From Methanimicrococcus sp. OttesenSCG-928-J09 (GTDB lineage Archaea; Halobacteriota; Methanosarcinia; Methanosarcinales; Methanosarcinaceae): a stretch of DNA of 45,435 nucleotides. Position numbers and translations under genes: made by a program. The stretch lies in NCBI GenBank assembly GCA_030266245.1, contig JAJDHP010000006.1, forward strand, positions 1 through 45,435, read 5' to 3'. Every line of letters begins with the position of its first letter. Positions within the stretch are counted from its first letter, which is position 1. Under the pieces are notes generated by a model. That model worked only from the letters and a program-made list of their open reading frames with translations, was not told the DNA's origin and did not search any database. Shown piece by piece: positions 39,654 to 45,435 of this stretch.

Positions 39654-40252
39654 TTATGGCCGGCGGACTCGCGCAGCGAATGGGCTGCGGTGAAAAGTCC
39701 TGCATTGATTTAAACGGCAAACCTTTGATTTCATATATTATCGATGCGCTTCGCGGTGCGGATGGAATCGGTGAGATTTATGTGTCTGTTACGCAGGCAA
39801 CGCCTGAAACGAAGACGCTGATTAGAAATGAATATTCCGACCTTCATTTGATTGAAGCTGCCGAAGGCAGTTATGTCGGCGACATGATTTATTCGATCAA
39901 AGCCGCCGGGATAATCGGTCCTGTGATGGTTGTTATGTGCGATTTACCGCTTGTCCGATCAGATGTCATTGACGAAGTGCTTGCCAAATACGAAACATGT
40001 GAAGAGCCGGCACTTTCCGTTTATGTGCCGATTGCGCTGTGCAAAAAAATCGGAATACGCCCGGATACGGTTTTCCATAAAAATACGAAATTGATTGTGC
40101 CGACCGGCATCAATATTTTAGATGCTTCCGACATAAATAACGAGCAGCCGGATTACAATTATATTGTTGATGACCCGCGGCTGGCAATGAATGTCAATAC
40201 GCAGGAAGATCTGGAAAAATGCAGGCAGATGATTGAAGAAGGATTCGAATAA
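39641..40252 (+). CDS. cobY: CobY: GTP:adenosylcobinamide-phosphate guanylyltransferase
   Basis: The protein has 203 residues from a TTG codon (MDALIMAGGLAQRMG). This start fits the family and has GGAGGG six bases ahead; the frame is open a further seven codons upstream but that start is unlikely. LIMAGGxxxRMG is the nucleotide loop, and VMCDLPLVR near residue 100 holds the metal-binding aspartate. It is the archaeal replacement for CobU and has no kinase activity. It overlaps the end of cobS by 13 bases. Confidence 0.92.
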   Translation: MDALIMAGGLAQRMGCGEKSCIDLNGKPLISYIIDALRGADGIGEIYVSVTQATPETKTLIRNEYSDLHLIEAAEGSYVGDMIYSIKAAGIIGPVMVVMCDLPLVRSDVIDEVLAKYETCEEPALSVYVPIALCKKIGIRPDTVFHKNTKLIVPTGINILDASDINNEQPDYNYIVDDPRLAMNVNTQEDLEKCRQMIEEGFE

Positions 40253-40411
40253 ACAAACTTCAATTCCCTGTGTTTTAAAAAACAGATATTGAAAAACAAG
40301 AAATATAGAATGAGAAACGGAAAGCAGCTAATGAAAAGAAGATAAAAACAGCTGGTTTTAATTTACATTTAATTTAAAAAACGATAAAATAAATGATGTT
40401 AAAGAGAAATC

Positions 40412-41224
40412 TCAGTCTTTAACATCTGTTTCAATTCTTTTGCCGTTTTTAGAAAGGTCTTCGCAAAGTTCGATTCCCCAGTTTCGTGCGCGATCTCCGC
40501 TGCTCAAGATATATCTGGAGTCGAATCTGTTATCGCTGTCAAAAAGACCGAGAAGAGCGATTTCATTCGTCACGGAAATTTCCGTTATGCCGAGACCATC
40601 CGGGATGACAAAGAATTTTGCTTTTTTCCAGTCAAGGAATTTTACATCATCTTTTTCGGATGTGCCGTCGTAAACATATTCTGAGAGAATGCGTTCAAAA
40701 ACGGACTGGGAATAAATGAGTGTCAGGTCGCAGCCGTTCTTAATCATATTGTTGTACATTTTATTGTACTGCGGCTGGAAGAAGTTAGACAGCGTAATGC
40801 AGAATGATGCTGACTGCATTGCTTCGACCACTTCTTTATTGGCGTCAAAAACGTGTGCTAAGTCGGACTCCAGCAATTTTGCGGGACCGAGTTCACCGAT
40901 TCTGTCCAGCAAATGTGCCGGAATGCCGGAAAGGTCATGTGTCGCCCAATATTTTTGGTTGTTTTCATAAACGCAAAGAATATTGAGAAGACGTTTAGAA
41001 TTATTCGCGATTGCGCGTCCCATATCTGTCAGATAATAGACACGATCTTTACTGGTAATGAGATCCCATTCCTCTAACTTTTTAATCTGCGGAATCATTG
41101 CGCCCCAGTTGACATTTAACTTATCTTTGATATCGTCAGATGTCTGAGGCCCCTCAAGCAGAAGAAGGAGCAGATTCTTTCGTTTATCGGAAAGGAAAAT
41201 TGTATCAATTAAACACGATTTCAT
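40412..41224 (-). CDS. winged-helix regulator with DUF1724-type domain
   Basis: The protein has 270 residues. The N-terminal winged helix covers about 10-75 (NLLLLLLEGPQTSDDIKDKLNVN, then LTDMGRAIA). A domain of about 150 residues follows, with SDLAHVFDANKEVVEAM, ISVTNEIALLGLFDSDNRFDSRYILSSGDRARNWGIELCEDL, matching the DUF1724 regulators that are abundant in Methanosarcina; some of those respond to methyl-compound use. GGAGG lies nine bases ahead of the ATG. Targets are unknown. Its upstream region carries candidate operators. Confidence 0.88.
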   Translation of the reverse strand: MKSCLIDTIFLSDKRKNLLLLLLEGPQTSDDIKDKLNVNWGAMIPQIKKLEEWDLITSKDRVYYLTDMGRAIANNSKRLLNILCVYENNQKYWATHDLSGIPAHLLDRIGELGPAKLLESDLAHVFDANKEVVEAMQSASFCITLSNFFQPQYNKMYNNMIKNGCDLTLIYSQSVFERILSEYVYDGTSEKDDVKFLDWKKAKFFVIPDGLGITEISVTNEIALLGLFDSDNRFDSRYILSSGDRARNWGIELCEDLSKNGKRIETDVKD

Positions 41225-41794
41225 ATTGATGTAACCTCCATAACATCAAAAGTAACGGTTTTGGAAAACTGAGAATAACCCGAAATCCGTAAGCTGGTCT
41301 TAAATCCCGTAAGCCGAAAATCCCCATTTCGACCGGTTTAGCGGAACAACAGTATCCCAATCAGGATATAAATACAATCGGTATCACGGGTTTGCCGGAA
41401 TATATTCCATATACATTCCTGTAAGTTCCACATTGTATAATTAGAGGGTATTAGATTTTAATGTTTCGATTATAAAATTGAAAATAGAATATGATTTCAA
41501 TGACCTGACAGAAATTACAACGCCATTGGAAAACGTTTTTACAAAAGAGATACGGTGTTCTAAAAGCACACCTATGTTATGAAGGTTTCGGTAAATTACA
41601 AGCAATTAAGTAAATGATGATGCAATAAAAATCAAAAAAGAGAGAATGAAATATCAGAGAGATTGTGACCAAAGAAAAAATAAAGAAAAATTAGAAATGG
41701 AAATTAAGAAAACTTGGAAATGAAAATTAAAAGTGAAAATTAAAAGTGAAAATTAAAGACGGAAATAAGGTAAAATTAAAATTAGAAATGAAAA
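41225..41794. promoter_or_regulatory. regulator upstream region with candidate operators
   Basis: About 570 bases without a gene. A minus-strand TATA box TATTTATAT lies at 41366-41374. Against it is the dyad TATCC-N6-GGATA (41353-41368). Two CCGTAAGC copies lie downstream at 41287-41294 and 41307-41314, exactly 20 bp apart. A 12-bp palindrome GGAATATATTCC is at 41397-41408. From about 41640 on, purine-rich DNA with GAAAATTAAAAGT repeats follows the DUF5591 gene. Confidence 0.5.
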
Positions 41795-42511
41795 TTAAAG
41801 TTCATACCATTCTATGTCTTCCGTGCCTTCCGGATCTTCAATCTCTTCCACTATTCCGCTGATAACAACATCATTTTTGCATGAAATTCCTGTTTCTTTC
41901 ATCGCTTTGACAATAGCGTTTGAAAAGTCGGATAAATAATCAGAACACGAAAGGCTGTTGTAAATGAATTTCTTATTCGGCTGAAGGTTTTTTTCAATCG
42001 TTTCTTCTTTTGGAATAATATCAACAGGAATGCCGGTTTTTTCGGCCGCGCGCATCATCGCTTCTCTGAAATCACCGATGCAGTAAGCGATTCTGTAATC
42101 GTAATTGTCTTTGGTTCGTTCCAAATATTCTGAAATTCTTTGGGTTTCTGTTTTCAAAAAATCGCGTTTGACTTTCGCGACATTGCATTGTCCCATCATG
42201 AATGAATAATTCATAAACGGATATTCGACATCCAATTCTCTCGGAACGACGCCGCAGGTTCCGAAAGTCACAATATGAACATCATTTTCTTCAAGCATGG
42301 AATAAATGATTTCATCGAATTTTTTATGAGACGGACTCTCATGATAAGGTTTCTTTTTAGAGCACGGAACAAAAATACAAATTTTGCGCTGCGGGATTTC
42401 GTATTCGGTTACAATCCATTCATTAGCGCGTTCCATATCCGGATGGTGGATGATGTTTTCCGTATCCAGCGGTTCGTTTGAACGCTCACCTTCGGGAATA
42501 ATGCGGGTCAT
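41795..42511 (-). CDS. DUF5591 protein, archaeosine-synthase-like domain
   Basis: The protein has 238 residues from MTRIIPEGER. The frame stays open far upstream, but that part runs through a repeat cassette and is not credible. VPCSKKKPYHESPSH (48-62) is the motif of the domain that in archaeosine synthase ArcS adds lysine to preQ0-tRNA. No TGT or PUA domain is present, so this is a stand-alone version of unknown partner. The acidic end (EEIEDPEGTEDIEWYEL) is probably flexible. The start is the first ATG after the repeat. Confidence 0.78.
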   Translation of the reverse strand: MTRIIPEGERSNEPLDTENIIHHPDMERANEWIVTEYEIPQRKICIFVPCSKKKPYHESPSHKKFDEIIYSMLEENDVHIVTFGTCGVVPRELDVEYPFMNYSFMMGQCNVAKVKRDFLKTETQRISEYLERTKDNYDYRIAYCIGDFREAMMRAAEKTGIPVDIIPKEETIEKNLQPNKKFIYNSLSCSDYLSDFSNAIVKAMKETGISCKNDVVISGIVEEIEDPEGTEDIEWYEL

Positions 42512-42628
42512 AAAAGCTCTAACAGTCTTTCTTCTATTAAAAATGTGGTTCGGTTTTTCAATAAAATGCGATTTGATTAGTTTATAAAAATATGGAAGCA
42601 GGGTTCGGTTTTCAAATATTTGAAGAAA

Positions 42629-42801
42629 AGCGGAGCAGTACGCGCGCGGCGGCAGCCGTGCGAACGGAATTTGGTAAGGTAACAGCGGCAACAGAAACAG
42701 TAAGGTAGCCGTACAAACGGAAAATTGCAGATACATATGGAAAACGGAATCGGTAAGGTAGCCGTGCCAATTAGTTTTGTATTGGCAGGTACATATAATA
42801 A
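42629..42801 (-). repeat. mosaic repeat cassette E (inverted)
   Basis: Read on the minus strand it starts TATATGTACCTGCCAATAC (about 42800) and ends GCCGCCGCGCGCGTAC (about 42655-42638). Inside are three diverged units with the core TACCTTAC and CCGTT but with spacers of different length. It is the only cassette in this orientation and the only one between divergent genes (DUF5591 and RNase HII), where it may lie in promoter DNA. Confidence 0.75.
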
Positions 42802-42962
42802 ACAAAAAATAAACAAAAAAGAAGGCAGCAGTAAATGGAATGAGCAGAAAAATATGGCAGCAAAGATATGATTGCTGTAAATAGAAACTGAAGACAGACT
42901 GCAAAAATAAAAGAAAGGCTAAATAAAAAGACAATATAAATAGCAGGGATTGGAGGAGAAAG

Positions 42963-43649
42963 ATGCCGGATATTAGATTAGGAATTGATGAAGCAGGAAA
43001 GGGACCCGTTATCGGCCCGATGTGCATTGCCGGTGTTTGCGCAACGGCGGAGCAGGAAAATAAGCTCAGAATTTTAGGTGTCGCCGATTCTAAAAAATTA
43101 ACAGCCAAAAAGAGAGAACAATTGGCGATTTCAATTAAAAAATACGCGGCTTCGTGGTACGTTTATGAAGTGTCGCCGAAACAGATTGATGATTTGCGTA
43201 AAATCATGACGATGAATGAAATCATGGTTCTCTGTTTTTCAAAAGTGATGGAAGAACTGACAGAAATGGCTGAAAAAACGAAAGCAGAGTCATTTCAGAT
43301 TGTTTATTTAGATGCCGCTGATGTTTCAGAGTCGCGGTTCGCAAATCGCGTTCATGACGAATATGCCAAAAAATACAGCGAACGCGCTGATTTGGTTGAA
43401 TATGTTTCAAAACATAAAGCCGATGCGATCAGTCCGGTTGTCTCAGCGGCTTCAATTTTGGCGAAAACCCGCCGTGATGAATTGATTGAAGAAATCAAAA
43501 AGGCGGAAAACGTTGATTTCGGAAGCGGTTATCCGTCAGACCCGAAAACGAAATCGTTTTTGGAAAGTTATGTAAAAGACCACGGCGATTTGCCCGATTA
43601 TGTCAGAAAATCGTGGAAAACGGCTGAAAATCTGTTTCAAAAAGAATGA
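42963..43649 (+). CDS. rnhB: ribonuclease HII
   Basis: The protein has 228 residues. It cuts RNA in RNA-DNA hybrids and removes primers and misplaced ribonucleotides. GIDEAGKGP gives Asp9 and Glu10; YLDAADVS (near 116-123) and VVSAASILAKTRRD (near 160-173) supply the further active-site residues and the basic patch. GGAGG lies six bases before the ATG. The length is normal for archaeal RNase HII. Confidence 0.95.
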   Translation: MPDIRLGIDEAGKGPVIGPMCIAGVCATAEQENKLRILGVADSKKLTAKKREQLAISIKKYAASWYVYEVSPKQIDDLRKIMTMNEIMVLCFSKVMEELTEMAEKTKAESFQIVYLDAADVSESRFANRVHDEYAKKYSERADLVEYVSKHKADAISPVVSAASILAKTRRDELIEEIKKAENVDFGSGYPSDPKTKSFLESYVKDHGDLPDYVRKSWKTAENLFQKE

Positions 43650-43732
43650 TTTTTAATAATTGTTGAACTGATTTTCATTTATTCTATTTTTTGTTATCGT
43701 TATTGTTACGGTTTTATCTCTATTTTTTCATT

Positions 43733-43962
43733 ATATTTACCTGCCGAACGCGTGCTGCCATATGCACCTTACCGATTCCGTTTGCCATATGTACCTTACT
43801 GGTTCCGTTTGCCATATGTACCTTACCGATACCGTTTGCCATATGTACCTTACCGATACCGTTTGCCATATGTACCTTACCGATACCGTTTGCCATATGC
43901 ACCTTACCGATTCCGTTCGCACGGCTGCCGCCGCGCGCGAGCCGCACAAATTTCAAAAAATG
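43733..43962 (+). repeat. mosaic repeat cassette F (variant linker)
   Basis: The left end ACCTGCCGAACGCGTG is at about 43739-43754. Six 27-bp units run from 43757 to 43918; the core TACCTTACCGATACCGTT matches cassettes A and D, but the linker is TGCCATATG in place of ACAGTTTGC. The right end CGCGCGAGCCGCACAAATTT is at about 43934-43954. Five frames on both strands are open across it, an effect of the 27-base period. It lies between convergent genes. Confidence 0.9.
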
Positions 43963-44023
43963 AAAAAAACCGAGAGCGGTTTTTCAAAAAACAAACAAAA
44001 CGGAAACAGAAAAACAAAAAAAA

Positions 44024-45238
44024 TTAAATTGATCTCAGAGCGTCAACCGGATTCATATCTGCTGCCCGCTTCGCCGGATAAGCGCCGGCGATCACGCCGA
44101 TGAGAATCGAAACGAAAATTGCGCCAAGAATCGCGCCGTACGATAAAGACATGCTGATGCCCAATAACGAAGAGCCGATGTAAGAAATGATTAAGCCAAG
44201 AACCGTTCCGATCGCGCCGCCGATAAAGCTGATGACAATGGATTCAATGATGAAAAGAATCAAAACATCAGAAGAGGTGTAGCCGAGCGCTTTTAAGGTT
44301 CCGATTTCCTTGGTTCTCTCCGTCACCGTCACAATCATAATATTCATGATGCCGACCGATCCGACAACCAAAGAAATGCCGCCGATTGCAATTAAGAAAA
44401 GCTGCATCGTTTGAGTCATTGAACTGACCTGCTCCAAAATTTCAACCTGATTCATCGTCATAAAAGGAATCAAATCATCGTTATCCAAATTCCTCTCGGA
44501 AACACCCAAATTTCGAGCAAGGTTTTTTTCAATTTCAGCATCCGTTTCCTTGACCGTTTCATTCGATTCCGTCATTGCAAACATGCTCGGATAATCATCG
44601 CGGCCCGAAAGATCTTTTAAAACCGAAAGCGGCACATAGATGGCAGAATTTGAATCGGCACCCGTCACAATACTTGTATTTTCAGAACCGGAAACGCCCT
44701 TGACACGGAAAGTTTGCGTGACATACTCCTTTGTGTCATTGTTATAAACAGTAATTTCAACAGAACTGCGTGTCGTGATTTGATTTTTATATTCTTCCTG
44801 AGCGATTTTTTTACCGATAACGACAGCGGAAGTATCCTGATCACTGATAAAAACGCCGTCATACATCGGAATGACACCGATTTCCTCGTAATCCTCCAGC
44901 ACGCCTATCACTCGAAAATCGTGCGATTCCCCCATAAAAGTCACATTGCCGTCAACGCCCAGAATCGGAGAAACAGCAACAACGCCGCGTGTATTGCGGA
45001 CAATGTCAACCTGCTGGTCAAAAAATAAATTTTCCTTTGTCGACATAATCATTACATAATTAGATCCGCTGGAGCTGATTTGCTCTGAAAAGAATGCCCC
45101 GAAGCTGGCGCCGAGCGTAAAAGTAGCAATAACAGCGGCAATGCCGATAATAATACCGAGCGCCGTCAGTCCCGAACGCAGTTTAGAACTTTTTAAACTT
45201 TCGACCGCCATTTTAGCGCTGTGAGAAATACTGATCAT
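44024..45238 (-). CDS. ABC transporter permease, MacB type
   Basis: The protein has 404 residues. The N-terminal helix (SGLTALGIIIGIAAVIATFTLGASFG, about 22-48) is followed by an outer domain of some 220 residues. Three membrane helices (about 280-310, 325-355, 370-390) end in YPAKRAADMNPVDALRSI, the classic MacB/FtsX permease ending. It probably works with an ATPase encoded outside the window, exporting a lipoprotein-like or peptide substrate or moving force across the membrane. GGGGC lies ahead of the ATG. Confidence 0.92.
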   Translation of the reverse strand: MISISHSAKMAVESLKSSKLRSGLTALGIIIGIAAVIATFTLGASFGAFFSEQISSSGSNYVMIMSTKENLFFDQQVDIVRNTRGVVAVSPILGVDGNVTFMGESHDFRVIGVLEDYEEIGVIPMYDGVFISDQDTSAVVIGKKIAQEEYKNQITTRSSVEITVYNNDTKEYVTQTFRVKGVSGSENTSIVTGADSNSAIYVPLSVLKDLSGRDDYPSMFAMTESNETVKETDAEIEKNLARNLGVSERNLDNDDLIPFMTMNQVEILEQVSSMTQTMQLFLIAIGGISLVVGSVGIMNIMIVTVTERTKEIGTLKALGYTSSDVLILFIIESIVISFIGGAIGTVLGLIISYIGSSLLGISMSLSYGAILGAIFVSILIGVIAGAYPAKRAADMNPVDALRSI

Positions 45239-45330
45239 TGCTTATCGCCCCTATTTTCCCAAATATCTTCAAAACTCCCCAATATCCTCAAACTCATCAG
45301 ATCCCCAATATCCTCAAATTCATCAAATCC
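45239..45330. repeat. short direct repeats between permease genes
   Basis: CCCCAATATCCTCAAA occurs at about 45277 and 45303, with looser copies (CCTCAAATATCCCTCAAA) after it. They lie in the spacer between two permease genes and may reflect slippage. Confidence 0.5.
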
Positions 45331-45435
45331 TCAAATATCCCTCAAAGCTTCAACAGGATTCATTTTTGCGGCGCGGTAAGACGGCTGCGCCCCCGCCAAA
45401 ACACCGACTGCAATAGATAAGCCGACACCGATTAA
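45331..45435 (-). CDS. second ABC permease, C-terminal end only
   Basis: Only the last 34 codons are in the window: GVGLSIAVGVLAGAQPSYRAAKMNPVEALRDI then stop. This is again the MacB/FtsX ending and resembles the permease just downstream (YPAKRAADMNPVDALRSI). The two genes are therefore tandem permease paralogs, transcribed leftward, probably as one unit. The gene continues past the window edge. Confidence 0.85.
   Translation of the reverse strand, partial: LIGVGLSIAVGVLAGAQPSYRAAKMNPVEALRDI

Noticed and set aside
42512-43108. N-terminal extension of the DUF5591 protein to 437 residues
   Set aside because: The extension reads through cassette E and AT-rich spacer and gives low-complexity hydrophobic sequence that also overlaps the RNase HII gene. 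The ATG at 42511 gives a normal domain.
43691-44103. Repeat proteins on both strands of cassette F
   Set aside because: Five overlapping frames are open across the same units on both strands, a by-product of the period, with no start signals.

Overview
The window is a 45.4 kb piece of an AT-rich euryarchaeal genome, most likely a methanogen of the Methanosarcinales (Methanosarcinaceae). The support is an archaeal 16S-tRNA(Ala)-23S-5S operon, tandem-domain S-layer proteins of the Methanosarcina type, archaeal cobalamin genes (CobZ, CobY and a CobD with a cysteine-rich tail), a DUF1724-type regulator and archaeal Cdc48, Rio1, aIF1A and PolB. A host-associated genus such as Methanimicrococcus is a guess from AT content and gene style; no database comparison was possible.

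Layout. 1-5200 (minus): rRNA operon with tRNA-Ala in the spacer and a visible 23S processing stem; its promoter lies near 5774. 5995-8077 (plus): aIF1A, Rio1 kinase and a two-KH Dim2-like protein, the archaeal small-subunit biogenesis and initiation set. 8519-14971 (minus): dihydroorotase, family B DNA polymerase with a long acidic tail, a DUF169 protein and a membrane protein. 15315-17788 (plus): two small membrane proteins, an iron-sulfur flavoprotein and a nitroreductase, with an intron-containing tRNA(CAT) on the other strand. 17836-21674 (minus): four paralogous lipoproteins, a small ferredoxin and a small secreted protein. 21997-27249 (minus): two S-layer proteins. 27760-30363 (minus): two related copies of a small-ORF/GNAT pair, the second truncated, flanking nadE, plus a candidate pseudoknotted ncRNA on the plus strand. 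30685-33540: Cdc48 and a PRC-barrel protein. 34282-40252: phosphoglycolate phosphatase, then cobD, cbiB, cobZ, cobS and cobY. 40412-45435: an HTH regulator, a DUF5591 protein, RNase HII and two ABC permeases, the last cut by the window edge.

How genes work together. The cobalamin block covers most of nucleotide-loop assembly: CobD makes aminopropanol phosphate, CbiB attaches it, CobY activates the product with GTP, CobS joins it to alpha-ribazole phosphate and CobZ removes the phosphate. The surface block (lipoproteins, S-layer proteins, small secreted protein) looks like cell-envelope equipment. The main S-layer gene and the small secreted gene share a conserved upstream element.

Least ordinary features: (1) a family of intergenic mosaic repeat cassettes with shared ends and interiors built from 27-bp tandem units (8.2, 13.6, 19.4, 33.9, 42.7 and 43.8 kb); (2) a compact pseudoknotted RNA candidate at 28872-29055 with its own TATA box and T-run; (3) the duplicated overlapping small-ORF/GNAT module; (4) a PolB tail that repeats a PCNA-binding-like heptapeptide at its two ends; (5) the shared S-layer upstream element. 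No CRISPR array, insertion sequence or prophage was seen.
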